DNA of 64,000 nt from Roseitranquillus sediminis (GCF_016918935.1 NZ_JAFFOB010000014.1:124001-188000), one strand, 5' to 3'. Numbered from the stretch's first letter, positions 7,460 through 17,342 are shown. The notes: a model not told the origin generated them from the letters alone. Numbers and translations are program-made.

Positions 7460-9865
7460 TCAGCCGCGCGGCTTCGCCCGCAGGGTAGGCTGGGCGGCGG
7501 TCGGGTCGTCGGGCCACGGGTGGCGCGGATAGCGGCCGCGCATGTCCTTGCGGACGTCGACATAGCTGCCGGACCAGAAGCCGGGCAGGTCCGTCGTCGT
7601 CTGCAAGGGACGGCCTGCCGGAGAGAGCAGCGTGATGCGCAGCGGACGGCCCGCGACTACCGGGTGCGACGTGACCCCGAACATCTCCTGCAGCCGCACG
7701 GCGACCTCGGGCGCCTCGCCCGAATAATCGATCGCGACCGAGCGGCCGGTGGGCGTACCGTAATGCGAAGGCGCAGCCTGGTCGAGTGCTTGCCGGGCCG
7801 GCCAGTCGAGCATCGCCTCCAGCGCCGGCGTCAGATCGAAGGCCTGCCACGCCGCAGCCGTGCGGACTCCGGAGAGGTGCGGCGCCAGCCACTCCTCCAG
7901 CCGGTCGGTCAGCGCCTCGTCGGAAACGTCAGGCAGGTCATGTCCCTCGGCACTGGCGAGGGCGATGCGGGCGCGCAGGCGGCGGGCGGTCGCGCTCCAG
8001 CCGAGGCCGAGTGTGCGGACGCCCTGCAGCATCGCAGCCGTCACCGCCTCGTCGGGCGCGTCGCGCCACGGCCGCTCGACGAGGACGAGCGCACCGAAAC
8101 GCTCCCGCTCCACGGCCAGCACGCGGCCCTCGCGGCGCGACCATTCGCAGATCCGCTCGGTGTGGATCCGGTCCGGGAAGAGATCGCGCAGTTCGGATTC
8201 GATTAAAACGGCGGCCTGCCGGATGCGCGCCTCGCGCGGATGGCCGTCCGTTTCGGCAACCGCCAGCATTGGCAGGTGGGCGAGCGGGTCGTCGGGCGGC
8301 AGCGCGGCGCCCTTGCCCCCCGACAGCAGGTAGCGCGGAGCGTCGCCCGGGCGGCGCAGCGCGACACGGTCGGGGTAGGCGAGCGCCACCATCGCCCCCA
8401 AAGAAAGTGCGGCATCCACCTGCGGCAACGCACGCGCCAGCCGGCGCGCCTGGGTGCGCGCGGCGCGATACCCCTCCTCCCCACGCTGCAGAGCCGCGAG
8501 GCGGGCGACGAGGTCGGTCGGCGCGCCGGGCGGGGGTGGCTCGGAAAGCAGCGCCGCAACGGACGCCGCGGCGTCTCCGGCAACGGTGGCCATGTGCGCG
8601 AGCCGGGGGTGCAGCGGCAATTCGGCGGCGCGACGGCCGTGCTCCGTGGGCGCGCCATCCGTCTCAATCATTCCGAGTTCGAGGAGCAGTGCCTGCGCCT
8701 CGGCCAGCGCAGCCGCCGGCGGTTGCGTGAGGAGAGCGAGAGCTGTCCCGTCCCGCGCGCCCCAGAGCGCGAGGTCGAGCGCCGGCCGCGCAAGGTCGGC
8801 GACCGCGATCTCGGGCGGCGGAAAGCGCGCCAGCGCCCCTTCCTCGCCCCGTGTCCAGAGGCGATAGCAGGTGCCGGGCGCCACTCGACCCGCCCGGCCG
8901 CGCCGCTGGTCCGCCTCGGCGAGCGTGACGCGCTCGGTCACGAGGCGCGCCATGCCCGAGGCCGCATCGTGCCGCTGCCGCCGGGCGAGGCCGCAGTCGA
9001 CGACGACGCGCACGTCTTCGATGGTCAGCGACGTCTCGGCGATGGAGGTCGCCAGCACCACCTTGCGCGCCTCCCGGTCCGGCCGAATCGCGGCGCGCTG
9101 CACGGCCGGCGGCAACGCGCCGTAGAGCGGGCGGACGGCGCAGCCCGGCAGATCGCCGAGGCGCATGGCTGTAAGGCGGATCTCGCCCGCGCCGGGCAGG
9201 AACGCCAGCACCCCGCCCTCGGTCTCGGAGAGCGCGCGGCGGATCAGGTCGGCCGCCGCGTCCTCGAGACGGCGCTCGCGGGGCAGGGGGCGGTCGAGCC
9301 AGATCGTCTCGACCGGATAGGCGCGCCCTTCCGCCGTGATGACCGGCGCGGCGTCGAGCATTGCCGCGACCGGCGCGGCGTCGAGCGTGGCGGACATGAC
9401 GAGGAGCTTGAGGTCGTCCCGCAGCGCGCCCCGCACCTCCCAAGCCAGCGCAAGGCCAAGGTCGGCGTTGAGCGAGCGCTCGTGGAACTCGTCGAAGATC
9501 AGCATGCCGATGCCGTCGAGACCGGGGTCGGCGAGCAGCATCCGCGTCAGGACGCCCTCGGTCACCACGTCGATCCGCGTCTCGCGCGAGACCTTCGTCG
9601 CGCCGCGCATCCGGTAGCCGACCGTGCGCCCGACCGGCTCACCCAGCATTTCGGCCATACGCTCGGCGGCGGCTCGTGCGGCGAGGCGGCGCGGCTCCAG
9701 CATGACGATGCGGCCCGGCGAGAGGCTAGCGTGGTGGATGGCGAGGGGCACGAGGGTCGTCTTGCCCGCGCCCGGCGGCGCCTGCAGCACCGCGCGACCC
9801 GCGCGGGCAAGCGCGGACAGGAACTCCGGCAGCGCGTCCTCGACGGGCAGGCGGGTCACGGGCAA
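7460..9865 (-). CDS. hrpB: ATP-dependent helicase HrpB (DEAH-box)
   Basis: The 801-residue protein has the DEAH/RHA helicase core. Walker A is APPGAGKTTLVP (residues 29-40), motif Ia ARAAAERMAEMLGE.VG.TVGYR, motif II IFDEFHERSLNADL (DEFH instead of DEAH, normal for HrpB), motif III VMSATLD, and motif VI in LAEADQRRGRAGRVAPGTCY. The C-terminal HrpB-specific region ends with a PAGRPLQTTTDLPGFW and YPRHPWPDDP block that is diagnostic of the family. The length matches the usual 800-850 residues. HrpB is a cytoplasmic putative RNA helicase of uncertain physiological role. It is transcribed on its own or with the upstream DUF3108 gene. Confidence 0.93.
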   Translation of the reverse strand: MPVTRLPVEDALPEFLSALARAGRAVLQAPPGAGKTTLVPLAIHHASLSPGRIVMLEPRRLAARAAAERMAEMLGEPVGRTVGYRMRGATKVSRETRIDVVTEGVLTRMLLADPGLDGIGMLIFDEFHERSLNADLGLALAWEVRGALRDDLKLLVMSATLDAAPVAAMLDAAPVITAEGRAYPVETIWLDRPLPRERRLEDAAADLIRRALSETEGGVLAFLPGAGEIRLTAMRLGDLPGCAVRPLYGALPPAVQRAAIRPDREARKVVLATSIAETSLTIEDVRVVVDCGLARRQRHDAASGMARLVTERVTLAEADQRRGRAGRVAPGTCYRLWTRGEEGALARFPPPEIAVADLARPALDLALWGARDGTALALLTQPPAAALAEAQALLLELGMIETDGAPTEHGRRAAELPLHPRLAHMATVAGDAAASVAALLSEPPPPGAPTDLVARLAALQRGEEGYRAARTQARRLARALPQVDAALSLGAMVALAYPDRVALRRPGDAPRYLLSGGKGAALPPDDPLAHLPMLAVAETDGHPREARIRQAAVLIESELRDLFPDRIHTERICEWSRREGRVLAVERERFGALVLVERPWRDAPDEAVTAAMLQGVRTLGLGWSATARRLRARIALASAEGHDLPDVSDEALTDRLEEWLAPHLSGVRTAAAWQAFDLTPALEAMLDWPARQALDQAAPSHYGTPTGRSVAIDYSGEAPEVAVRLQEMFGVTSHPVVAGRPLRITLLSPAGRPLQTTTDLPGFWSGSYVDVRKDMRGRYPRHPWPDDPTAAQPTLRAKPRG

Positions 9866-9920
9866 TTCCTCCGCTGGCCCGTCGGGAGTGGCTCAGCCTC
9901 GGCCGGCAGTCAACGCCGGC

Positions 9921-10625
9921 TCAGCGCCGGACCATGACGCCGGTGCCGAAGAGCGTGTCCATCTCCACCCGCTCGATGCGCCAGAGGCCGCCGGGCACAG
10001 GTCGGTAGGTCACGCGGAACGGAAAGCGCGACTTCTCCCTCATTTCCCGATCGCTGAAGCCCGCCACACGGCGATACTCGCCGGTGCAGAGGATGGCGCC
10101 GTCCTGCCGTTGTGGCTCGCCGAGGCCGATCCAGCTGCGCCGCGCGCCGTCGAACATGGGCGCGGCGAAGCCGCAGGCCTCATCCTGAGGAACGGTGCGC
10201 AGGAGCGCCCAGATTGCGGTCATCGGGTCCACGGTGCCGCCTTGCCCCGACGGGTCCAGGTCGTCTTCGTCGGGCTCGCGCGGCGGCGAGTACCGCTTGA
10301 GCTGCGGAACGCCGCTGCGGTACTCCATGACGGCCGAGCTCTGCCGGCGGCTGGTATCGGTTGTTTCGCGATAGGTAGCAGGCACATAGCGCCCGCCGAC
10401 GATCCGCCCGCTGACCGCAGCGTCGTAGCGCACCCGCCGCAACAGCCCCAGCAGGCCACGGGACTCCAGCTTGCCGCTCGCGGCGTAGGTGCCTCCGGCC
10501 TCCTCGCCCGCGAATGCGAGCGTTCCAGCCTTTAGGCCGCGGATGTAAACGTCGAACGTGCCCTGCGACGGCGCCGCGGCCGCGAGGCCCGGCAGAAGCG
10601 TGAGCAGGATCAGTATGATGCGCAT
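9921..10625 (-). CDS. DUF3108-containing periplasmic protein
   Basis: The 234-residue protein starts at ATG 10625 with a signal peptide (MRIILILLTLLPGLAAAAPS). It follows the DUF3108 pattern: FDVYIRGLKAGTLAFAGEEA, SRGLLGLLRRVRYDAAVSG, YVPATYRETTD, AVMEYRSGVPQ, then DPMTAIWALLR and a C-terminal PFRVTYRPVPGGLWRIERVE. The family is a predicted periplasmic/outer-membrane-facing beta-structured protein of unknown function. The frame stays open far upstream across the divergent meaB gene, but those residues are antisense and lack a plausible start. A 5-bp dyad (GCCTA-GACA-TAGGC, 10650-10663) sits in the divergent promoter region. Confidence 0.8.
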   Translation of the reverse strand: MRIILILLTLLPGLAAAAPSQGTFDVYIRGLKAGTLAFAGEEAGGTYAASGKLESRGLLGLLRRVRYDAAVSGRIVGGRYVPATYRETTDTSRRQSSAVMEYRSGVPQLKRYSPPREPDEDDLDPSGQGGTVDPMTAIWALLRTVPQDEACGFAAPMFDGARRSWIGLGEPQRQDGAILCTGEYRRVAGFSDREMREKSRFPFRVTYRPVPGGLWRIERVEMDTLFGTGVMVRR

Positions 10626-10730
10626 CGGCGGCTCCGGGTCGGTGGCACGGCCTAGACATAGGCTGGCCGCAACGGGCAAGACACCCGCAGCCGGCCGATC
10701 CGGCATGACGATGACGTGTGCGGGGGCGGC

Positions 10731-11735
10731 ATGGAGACCGAGGAACTGGCCGAGCGGGTGCGGGCGGGGGACCGCCGGGCGCTGGCGCGGGCGATCACGT
10801 TGATCGAGAGCGGTCGCACGGACCACCGCCGCGCCGCGACCCGGCTGCTGGAGCGGGTCGGGACTGACCGGCAGGCGCTGCGCATCGGCCTCTCGGGCAC
10901 GCCCGGCGTCGGCAAGTCCACCTTCATCGAGGCCTTCGGGACCATGCTCACGTCGCGCGGCATGCGGGTGGCGGTGCTGGCGGTGGATCCGTCCTCGGCG
11001 CGGTCGGGCGGCTCGATCCTCGGCGACAAGACGCGGATGGAACGGCTGGCGCGCGAGCCGCTGGCCTTCATCCGCCCCTCGCCGGCGCAGGCGGAATTGG
11101 GCGGCGTCGCGCGGCGCACACGCGACGCGGTGGCGCTTTGCGAGGCGGCGGCCTTCGACGTGGTGATGATCGAGACGGTGGGCGTCGGGCAGTCCGAGAC
11201 GCTGGTCGCCGGCATGTCCGACGTGTTCGTGCTGCTGATGGCACCGGCCGGCGGCGACGAGCTGCAGGGCGTGAAGCGCGGCATCATGGAGACCTGCGAC
11301 CTGATCCTGGTCAACAAGGCCGACGGCGACCTCGCCGCGGCGGCCGAGCGGACGCGGGCCGACTATGCCGGTGCGCTGCGGCTGCTGCGGCGGCGCGAGG
11401 GCGACCCGGAGGGCATTCCCGCGGCGCTGACTGTCTCCGCGCTGCAGGAGGAGCGGCTGGACGAGGCGTGGGAGCGCGTCCGACGGCTCGGTGACTGGCG
11501 GCGGGAGCACTCGCACTGGGACCGGCGGCGGGCGGAGCAGGCGCGCAGATGGTTCGAGGACGAGGTTCGTCAAGGCCTGCTGGCGCGACTCTCGGCCGAT
11601 CCCGCAACGGCCGAGGCTCTGTCGCGGCTGGGCGCTGAGGTCGAGGCGGGCCGCCGGACGCCTGGAGCGGCGGCGGCCGAGGTGCTGGATGCGCTGCCGC
11701 CCTTGTCGCTTGACGCGGGCGGCGACGGGGACTAA
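10731..11735 (+). CDS. meaB: MeaB/ArgK-family GTPase (methylmalonyl-CoA mutase chaperone)
   Basis: This 334-residue G3E GTPase carries the P-loop GTPGVGKST (residues 56-64), [20 protein letters not shown], ARHPxx-like [32 protein letters not shown] (switch region) and [11 protein letters not shown] (NKxD specificity). MeaB guards adenosylcobalamin-dependent methylmalonyl-CoA mutase, gating cofactor loading and rescue; the mutase gene is not in this window. ATG at 10731 gives the family-typical N-terminus [19 protein letters not shown]. The upstream intergenic region is shared with the divergent DUF3108 gene. Confidence 0.92.
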   Translation: METEELAERVRAGDRRALARAITLIESGRTDHRRAATRLLERVGTDRQALRIGLSGTPGVGKSTFIEAFGTMLTSRGMRVAVLAVDPSSARSGGSILGDKTRMERLAREPLAFIRPSPAQAELGGVARRTRDAVALCEAAAFDVVMIETVGVGQSETLVAGMSDVFVLLMAPAGGDELQGVKRGIMETCDLILVNKADGDLAAAAERTRADYAGALRLLRRREGDPEGIPAALTVSALQEERLDEAWERVRRLGDWRREHSHWDRRRAEQARRWFEDEVRQGLLARLSADPATAEALSRLGAEVEAGRRTPGAAAAEVLDALPPLSLDAGGDGD

Positions 11736-11835
11736 GAGCCGCGGACGGATTTCCGGGCGCTGCCGTGGCGGTGCCCTTTCTCATTGGCGGACCCGCCGTC
11801 CGGGCGGTTTCGACCCACAAGACGAGGATGAGCAC

Positions 11836-12123
11836 ATGTCGCGCCGCTGCGAACTGACCGGCAAGGGGCCGATGGTCGGCAACAACGTCAGCCATGCCAA
11901 CAACAAGACCAAGCGTCGCTTTCTGCCGAACCTCAACGACGTCTCGCTGATGTCCGAGGCGCTGGGCCGGACGTTCAGCCTGAAGGTGTCGGCCTCGGCA
12001 CTGCGCACGGTTGATCATCGCGGCGGTCTCGACAGCTATCTGCTCAGCACGCGTGACGGGGAGCTGTCGGACACGGCGCTCAAGATCAAGCGCGACGTGC
12101 AGAAGGCCGTGGCTACGGCCTGA
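11836..12123 (+). CDS. rpmB: 50S ribosomal protein L28
   Basis: The 95-residue protein starts [20 protein letters not shown] and continues [17 protein letters not shown], a clear L28 signature; alphaproteobacterial L28 is typically about 95-100 residues. It is a component of the large ribosomal subunit. The first-domain Cys (C5) is present but the zinc-ribbon form (two CxxC pairs) is not, so this is the zinc-independent version. ATG 11836 is preceded by GACGAGGATGAGC. The PCu(A)C gene starts 10 nt after its stop codon. Confidence 0.96.
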   Translation: MSRRCELTGKGPMVGNNVSHANNKTKRRFLPNLNDVSLMSEALGRTFSLKVSASALRTVDHRGGLDSYLLSTRDGELSDTALKIKRDVQKAVATA

Positions 12124-12133
12124 GGTGCGGACG

Positions 12134-12574
12134 ATGCTGCGCGCGTCGCTCACCGCACTGGTGCTTTGTGCCGGAACGGCGGCAGCGGCCGAGATGCGGG
12201 TAGAGGATGCGGCGTCGCGCATCGCGACTCCCGCTGCCCAAGCCGGCGCCCTCTACATGCGCATCTTCAACGAGACCGGCCAAGACGACCGGCTACTGGC
12301 GGCGCGCAGCGATGCGGCGGCCGAGACGCAGCTGCACGTGTCGGCCCAGGACGCTGGCGGGGTGATGCGCATGACGCCCGTCGAGGACGGCCTCCCCGTC
12401 GCAGCGGGCGAGGTCCTGACGCTCGAGTCCGGCGGCGCGCACGTCATGCTCATGGGGCTGGAGCGGCCGCTGCCGGAGACGGCTGCGGTCACGCTGATCT
12501 TTGAGCGGGCCGGCGAGGTTCGGCTCGATGTGCCACTGACGGTGGGGATGAGCGACGGGCACGCCGGCCACTGA
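12134..12574 (+). CDS. PCu(A)C-family periplasmic copper chaperone
   Basis: The 146-residue protein has a signal peptide (MLRASLTALVLCAGTAAAAE). The copper-binding pattern of the family (DUF461) is present: a His in ETQLHVS, the GVMRMTPVEDGLPVAAGE block, and GGAHVMLMGLERPL, which supplies the second His and Met ligands. The usual first ligand pair H-x-M appears here as H-V-S. The tail (GMSDGHAGH) is His-rich. PCu(A)C proteins hold Cu(I) in the periplasm and deliver it to the CuA site of cytochrome oxidase, usually with Sco. It starts 10 nt after rpmB, an unrelated gene, so co-transcription is likely incidental. Confidence 0.86.
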   Translation: MLRASLTALVLCAGTAAAAEMRVEDAASRIATPAAQAGALYMRIFNETGQDDRLLAARSDAAAETQLHVSAQDAGGVMRMTPVEDGLPVAAGEVLTLESGGAHVMLMGLERPLPETAAVTLIFERAGEVRLDVPLTVGMSDGHAGH

Positions 12575-12577
12575 AGC

Positions 12578-13285
12578 TCAGCCGTGGCGAGAGCCTCCCA
12601 GAAACTCTTCCACCCACGCCGGCACGACCTGGCTGGCGGGACCGTACCGCGTCTCACCGAACGCGCGCGCGACCTCTGACGGCTCCTTGTTGAGTTCCAG
12701 CGTGTGCGCGCCGGCCATCGCCGCTTCCTCTACGAAGGCGGAGGCGGGGTAGACGTTGCCCGATGTGCCGATCGCCACGAAGATGTCGCAACGCGCCAGA
12801 AGCGCCTCGATCTCCGGCATGTGGTACGGCATCTCGCCAAACCACACGACGTCCGGCCGTCCCGCGCCAGCGGCGCAGGAGGGGCAAGCCTCTCCCGGCG
12901 CCATCGTCTCTGCCGCGTCCCATCTGTGACCGCATGCGCCGCAGAGCGCGCCGTCCAGCCGCCCGTGCATGTGCAGGACGCGGCGCGACCCCGCCCGCTC
13001 GTGCAGGTCGTCCACGTTCTGCGTGACCAAGGTGACTTCGGGACCCCGCGCTTCGAGGCGCGCCAGAGCGTGATGAGCCGCGTTCGGCTGCGCTGCCCGC
13101 GCCGACACACGTCGGGCGTTGTAGAACTCATGCACCAGCGCCGGATCGCGGGCGAAGCCCTCGGGCGTGGCGACGTCCACGAGGTCGTACCGGGACCAGA
13201 CGCCGCCAGCGTCGCGGAAGGTGCCGAGGCCGCTCTCGGCCGAGATCCCCGCGCCGGTCAGGATGACAATCCGACGCGCCCTCAC
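12578..13285 (-). CDS. cobB: NAD-dependent protein deacylase (sirtuin)
   Basis: The 235-residue enzyme opens with RRIVILTGAGISAESGLGTF (NAD-binding GAGIS), followed by FRDAGGVWSRYD. TQNVDDLHERAGSRRVLHMH contains the catalytic His of the HMHG motif. Zinc ligands are in CGACGH and CPSC. PDVVWFGEMPY and AIGTSGNVYPA complete the class-III sirtuin signature. It removes acetyl or succinyl groups from lysines with NAD+ as cosubstrate. The start is a GTG at 13285, the first in-frame start giving the expected N-terminus. It converges on the copper-chaperone gene with a 3-nt gap. Confidence 0.92.
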   Translation of the reverse strand: MRARRIVILTGAGISAESGLGTFRDAGGVWSRYDLVDVATPEGFARDPALVHEFYNARRVSARAAQPNAAHHALARLEARGPEVTLVTQNVDDLHERAGSRRVLHMHGRLDGALCGACGHRWDAAETMAPGEACPSCAAGAGRPDVVWFGEMPYHMPEIEALLARCDIFVAIGTSGNVYPASAFVEEAAMAGAHTLELNKEPSEVARAFGETRYGPASQVVPAWVEEFLGGSRHG

Positions 13286-13291
13286 GGGAAC

Positions 13292-13591
13292 CTAGCGGCG
13301 CGCGCAGTGCGCCTCGGCCGTAGCGCCGAAGCGCTTGTACCTCTGCCAAAAGACCTCGTCCGAGCGGCGGCTTGACTGCCGGACCACCTGCGAGCGGTGC
13401 GGGTCGGCGAAGAAGCTCGCCGCAAGGCGCTGGTCGCGCCGGTCAAGCGTGGCGTTGGCCACCTGCTGGATGCAGCCGCAGAGCGACCTGCTGGGTCCGC
13501 GGTCGGACCTGAGGCACGCGTTCTCGACCAAGCCGGCCTGCGCCAGCGTCGGGAGGGTCATGGCCAGAGCCAATGCTGCGATGCGAAACAT
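13292..13591 (-). CDS. Small secreted Cys-containing protein (Rhodobacterales conserved)
   Basis: The 99-residue product starts at ATG 13591, 7 nt downstream of AGGAAA; an ATG 15 nt further up is possible. A signal peptide (MFRIAALALAMTLPTLAQA) precedes a mature domain with C-x(11)-C-x-C and a terminal Cys (NACLRSDRGPSRSLCGCIQQ, EAHCARR). The pattern CGCIQ-x-A, DQRLAASFFADPH and DEVFWQRYKRF recurs in a short Rhodobacterales family sometimes labelled 'arginine transporter' without evidence. I infer a periplasmic disulfide-bonded protein of unknown role. The sirtuin gene follows 6 nt downstream on the same strand. Confidence 0.7.
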   Translation of the reverse strand: MFRIAALALAMTLPTLAQAGLVENACLRSDRGPSRSLCGCIQQVANATLDRRDQRLAASFFADPHRSQVVRQSSRRSDEVFWQRYKRFGATAEAHCARR

Positions 13592-13712
13592 GCTCGATTT
13601 CCTCATTCTGCCCGTGCGCGTTGACCGCGCTATGTGGCGCGAAGGCTGCCACAAGGGCAGACTTCGGGCAACCTCGGATGCGAAAAGGCCCGGCGGGTGA
13701 GGGCTGTCTGCA

Positions 13713-14816
13713 TCAGTTCGCGGGGAGAGCCTCGCTCGCGGAAAAGGAGAGGGTCAGGCAGGTGCCTTCCGTATCCTGCGACCACGCGGCCTTGGCCTGC
13801 AACTGCCGGCTGGCCGCGCCGATGATCTTCAGCCCGAGGCTCGGTGTCTCTGTCACCTCGGAGAAGCCGGTGCCGTCGTCGGCGAGGACCAGTCGGTAGA
13901 GCCCGCCGTTCCGCTGCCCAGTCAGGGTGACGCTTCCGACACGCTCGTTCGGGAAGGCGTGCTTGACGGAGTTGGTGACGAACTCGTTCACGATCAGGCC
14001 CAGCGCCGCCGCCCGCTCGGGCGGCACGTAGGCCTCCTCCACGGCGACGCGAACGCTGACGTTCTTCGGCAGCGACTCGTCGAGAAGCTGCGCGATCCGG
14101 CCAAGGTAATGCGCCAGCGGAACGCTGCCGCCGCCGGTGTCGTTGATTGCCGCATGCAGCGCCGAGATCGCGGCCACGCGCTGCTCCGCGTCGAGCAGCA
14201 CCTGACAGGCCTCCTCGCTCGCACCGCGGCGCTGCATCCTGAGATAGGAGGCAACCATCTGGAGCGAGTTCTTGACACGGTGGTCGATCTCCGCCTGCAG
14301 ACGCTTCTGCATCGCCAGCGCCTCGCGCAGTTCGATCTGCCTCACGACCTGTCGGGCGAGGAGGAGGATCGTGCGCCGCTGGTGCGAAGTGAGGTGCCGC
14401 GGCTTGTGGTCAAGAACGCAAAGCGTGCCGAGGGGAATTTCGTTCTCAAGCCGCAACAGCGCTCCGGCGTAGAAGCGAAAGGCCTCTGGTCCTTGGCAAA
14501 GCGGGTTGTCAACTGTGCGCGGGTCAAGCGCGGTGTCAGGGATCTCGAGGATCTCGTCCTCCGTCAGCGCGTGGAGGCAGATCGACTGGCTGATCGGCGT
14601 CTCGCGAAGCTCGGTTCCATGGGTCGCCTTGAACCACTGCCGCTCGTCCTCGACCAGCGAGATCAGGCAGACTGGTGCCTCGCAGAGTTCGGCCACATAG
14701 GCGACAATGTCGTCGAAATCCTGCTCGCGCGCCGAGCCCACCAGCCCGGTCGCCACAAGTGCTCCGAGCCGCGGGTCCTGGTACGGCGAGAAGGGAGTTT
14801 TTTGATGCGTGGTCAT
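13713..14816 (-). CDS. GAF-domain sensor histidine kinase (HisKA_2/HWE type)
   Basis: The 367-residue cytoplasmic kinase has an N-terminal GAF domain (about residues 15-160; APVCLISLVEDERQWFKATH, ISQSICLHAL, YAGALLRL, GTLCVLDHKPR). A phosphoacceptor helix QAEIDHRVKNSLQMVASYLR follows, where the His of DHRVKN is the likely phosphorylation site. The C-terminal HATPase contains NEFVTNSVKHAFP (N box) and LADDGTGFSE (G1 box). This architecture is common in alphaproteobacterial kinases of light or general stress signalling. The ATG at 14816 follows GGTGAG; an upstream TTG in frame is less convincing. No response regulator is adjacent, so it is an orphan kinase in this window. Confidence 0.87.
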   Translation of the reverse strand: MTTHQKTPFSPYQDPRLGALVATGLVGSAREQDFDDIVAYVAELCEAPVCLISLVEDERQWFKATHGTELRETPISQSICLHALTEDEILEIPDTALDPRTVDNPLCQGPEAFRFYAGALLRLENEIPLGTLCVLDHKPRHLTSHQRRTILLLARQVVRQIELREALAMQKRLQAEIDHRVKNSLQMVASYLRMQRRGASEEACQVLLDAEQRVAAISALHAAINDTGGGSVPLAHYLGRIAQLLDESLPKNVSVRVAVEEAYVPPERAAALGLIVNEFVTNSVKHAFPNERVGSVTLTGQRNGGLYRLVLADDGTGFSEVTETPSLGLKIIGAASRQLQAKAAWSQDTEGTCLTLSFSASEALPAN

Positions 14817-14888
14817 GAAGCTCACCGGATGCGCCAAGGCACCTTCTGGACCCGTAACGCGACGTCGGCAAGGCTGCTCGCGCGCGTT

Positions 14889-16304
14889 TCAGGTGCCGCA
14901 GAAGGTCTGGCGAACCTCCTGACCCGGCGCCGGCGGGTCGGCCAGCGGCAGATGCCGCGCCTCGGGCTTCCAAGGGCGGACCGTCGCCTCGGCAAGAGTA
15001 TGGAACGGCGCGTAATCTCCTGCGACGGCGGCACTGATCGCCTCCTCGACGCGATGATTGCGGGGGATCAGCACCGGGTTTGCTCGTCGCATCGCGTCCT
15101 GCGCCGCGGAAATGTCCGCGCCCTCTCGCTCAAGCCGCGCAAGCCATTCGCCGCGCCAGACACGGAAAGGCGCGTCGAGCCGGTCTTCGGTGAGCGCGCG
15201 GAAGGTCGCGGTGAAGTCGGCACCCTCGGCGGCCATCACGTCAAGGAGGCGGCCGATCAGCGCCGCGTCCCCCTCCTCGGAGCCGCGCAGGCCAAGTTTG
15301 ACGCGGAAGCGCCGCAGATACGCCGCTTGGTAGAGTTCGGGGAAGGCGTGCACCGCTTCGGTCGCGGCCTCGATCGCCGCCTCGCGCTCGCCCATCAGCG
15401 GGATGAGACAGGTCGCGAATTGCGCGATGTTCCAGACCGCTACCTGCGGCTGCGCCGAATAGGCATACCGGCCGAAGCGGTCGATTGAGGAGAAGACCTT
15501 GTCGGGATGGTAGGCGTCCATGAAGGCGCAGGGCCCGTAGTCGATCGTCTCGCCCGCTACGCTCATGTTGTCGGTGTTCATCACGCCATGGATGAAGCCG
15601 ACGCTCATCCAGGCGGCGATCAGCTCGGCCTGCGCCGCGACCACCGCCTGCAGCAGCCCCAGCGGACCGGCGGCGTCGGGATAGTGGCGCGCGAGGACAT
15701 GCTCGGTCAGGGCTTGCAGCCCCTCCACGTCCTGACGAGCGGCGAAGTATTGGAACGTGCCGACGCGGACGTGGCTGCGGGCCACACGGGTCAGGACCGC
15801 GCCCGGCAGGCGCGCCTCGCGGAGCACCTCCTCGCCGGTGGAGACCGCGGCGAGGGCGCGGGTCGTCGGGATGCCCAGCGCGTGCATTGCCTCGCTGACC
15901 ACGTATTCGCGCAGCACCGGCCCAAGCCAGGCGCGCCCGTCGCCCATACGGCTGAAGGGGGTGGGGCCGGAGCCCTTGAGTTGCACGTCGCGCCGCCCGT
16001 CCTCGCCCAGCACCTCGCCCAGCAGGATCGCGCGGCCATCACCCAGCTGAGGCACCCACCCGCCGAACTGGTGGCCCGCGTAGGCCTGCGCCAGCGGCTC
16101 GGCGCCCTCGGGCACGAGGTTGCCCGCCAGCATCGCCACGCCATCGTCCGACCGCAGCGCCTCCACGTCGAATTCAAGGCTTCGCGCGAGCGGCTCGTTG
16201 AGCCGGATCAGCGACGGCGCGGCCACCGGAGTCGGCGCAAGGCGCGAATAAAACCGGCCGGGCAGGCGGGCGTAGCTGTTGTCGAAGGAAATCCGCAAGT
16301 CCAT
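14889..16304 (-). CDS. selO: Protein adenylyltransferase SelO (YdiU family)
   Basis: The 471-residue pseudokinase-fold enzyme transfers AMP to protein Ser/Thr/Tyr. Seen: [59 protein letters not shown] (nucleotide-binding lysine and loop), [19 protein letters not shown], and the catalytic/metal region [20 protein letters not shown] with the expected Asp and Asn. The C-terminus ends FCGT, placing a Cys third from the end, where animal SelO carries selenocysteine. SelO acts in redox regulation and oxidative-stress defence. The gene stands alone between a sensor kinase and a nucleoside hydrolase. Confidence 0.93.
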   Translation of the reverse strand: MDLRISFDNSYARLPGRFYSRLAPTPVAAPSLIRLNEPLARSLEFDVEALRSDDGVAMLAGNLVPEGAEPLAQAYAGHQFGGWVPQLGDGRAILLGEVLGEDGRRDVQLKGSGPTPFSRMGDGRAWLGPVLREYVVSEAMHALGIPTTRALAAVSTGEEVLREARLPGAVLTRVARSHVRVGTFQYFAARQDVEGLQALTEHVLARHYPDAAGPLGLLQAVVAAQAELIAAWMSVGFIHGVMNTDNMSVAGETIDYGPCAFMDAYHPDKVFSSIDRFGRYAYSAQPQVAVWNIAQFATCLIPLMGEREAAIEAATEAVHAFPELYQAAYLRRFRVKLGLRGSEEGDAALIGRLLDVMAAEGADFTATFRALTEDRLDAPFRVWRGEWLARLEREGADISAAQDAMRRANPVLIPRNHRVEEAISAAVAGDYAPFHTLAEATVRPWKPEARHLPLADPPAPGQEVRQTFCGT

Positions 16305-16346
16305 GAGGGCTAGGTAGGGCCGGAGGCGCCTGCCCGCCAGTGGCGG

Positions 16347-17288
16347 CTAGAGCCGGCCGATCCGCTTGGTCAGGAGCGCGAAGAAGCCATCAGCGTCGAG
16401 ATCGCCCATGAAGGTGGCGTTGGGCGCCCGGTCTGTCACGCGCCACCAGTCCGCTACGGTCATGCCGCGCGTCAGGTCGGACGCGGTCTCGATCTCCACG
16501 TTCACGTGGCGGCCACTGAAGAGCTCCGGCTTCAGGAGATAGGCGATCACGCAGGGGTCGTGCAGCGGCGCGCCATCGCTGCCGTACTTCTCCTTGTCGA
16601 ACCGCTCGAAGAAGTCGGTCCAGGCGGCCACCGTCTCGCCCACGCGGGTGCCGAGGTCGCGGAAGGCGCGATTGCGCTCGGGCGTCACCAGCGCCTTGTG
16701 CGTCACGTCGAGCGGCATCACCGTGATCGGCGCGCCGCAGGCAAAGACGGCCGCGGCCGCCTCCGGGTCGACATAGATGTTGAACTCGGCGGCGGGCGTG
16801 ATGTTGCCGACCTCGAAGTAGGCGCCGCCCATCAGCACGATCTCGGCGATGCGCCCCGCAATGTCGGGCGCCTTCTGCAGCGCGCAGGCGATGTTCGTCA
16901 GCGGCCCGAGTGGGCACAGCGTCACCGTGCCTCCTGGTTCGGCCCTCAGCGTGTCGATCAGGAAGTCGACCGCGTGCGCGTCCTGGAGCGGCAATGCCGG
17001 ATCCGGCAATTCGGCTCCGTCGAGTCCGGTCTTGCCATGGACGTGCTCGGCGGTGACGAGCGGTCGCGCGAGCGGCGCATCGCAGCCCGCGAAGACGCGG
17101 GCGCGGGGGCGCCCGGCAAGCTCGCAGACCATGCGGGCGTTCTTCTGGGTCAGAGCCAGCGGTACGTTGCCCGCGACGGCGGTGATTCCGAGCACCTCGA
17201 GTTCTTCAGGCGAGGCGAGCGCGGTGAGGATGGCCACGGCGTCGTCCTGGCCGGGGTCGGTGTCGATGATGATCTTGCGCGGGCTCAT
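16347..17288 (-). CDS. Inosine-uridine preferring nucleoside hydrolase
   Basis: This 313-residue enzyme hydrolyses the N-glycosidic bond of ribonucleosides. The calcium-binding motif IIIDTDPGQDDAVAIL (residues 6-21) is canonical, followed by GITAVAGNVPLALTQKNA, ARVFAGCDAPLARP, LCPLGPLTNIACAL, VLMGGAYFEVGNITPAAEFN (active-site loop) and HDPCVIAYLL with the His-Asp pair. Family length is 300-330. It is in the cytoplasm and probably serves purine salvage. The RND pump operon ends 54 nt upstream of its start on the same strand. Confidence 0.9.
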   Translation of the reverse strand: MSPRKIIIDTDPGQDDAVAILTALASPEELEVLGITAVAGNVPLALTQKNARMVCELAGRPRARVFAGCDAPLARPLVTAEHVHGKTGLDGAELPDPALPLQDAHAVDFLIDTLRAEPGGTVTLCPLGPLTNIACALQKAPDIAGRIAEIVLMGGAYFEVGNITPAAEFNIYVDPEAAAAVFACGAPITVMPLDVTHKALVTPERNRAFRDLGTRVGETVAAWTDFFERFDKEKYGSDGAPLHDPCVIAYLLKPELFSGRHVNVEIETASDLTRGMTVADWWRVTDRAPNATFMGDLDADGFFALLTKRIGRL

Positions 17289-17342
17289 GGGCGCGAGATT
17301 GGCGGCGCGTCCTCGCGAAGTAAACGGGCGACTCGCGTGACG

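Noticed and set aside
10626-11573. Upstream extension of the DUF3108 frame across meaB
   Set aside because: The extended residues are antisense to meaB; the ATG at 10625 gives a proper signal peptide.
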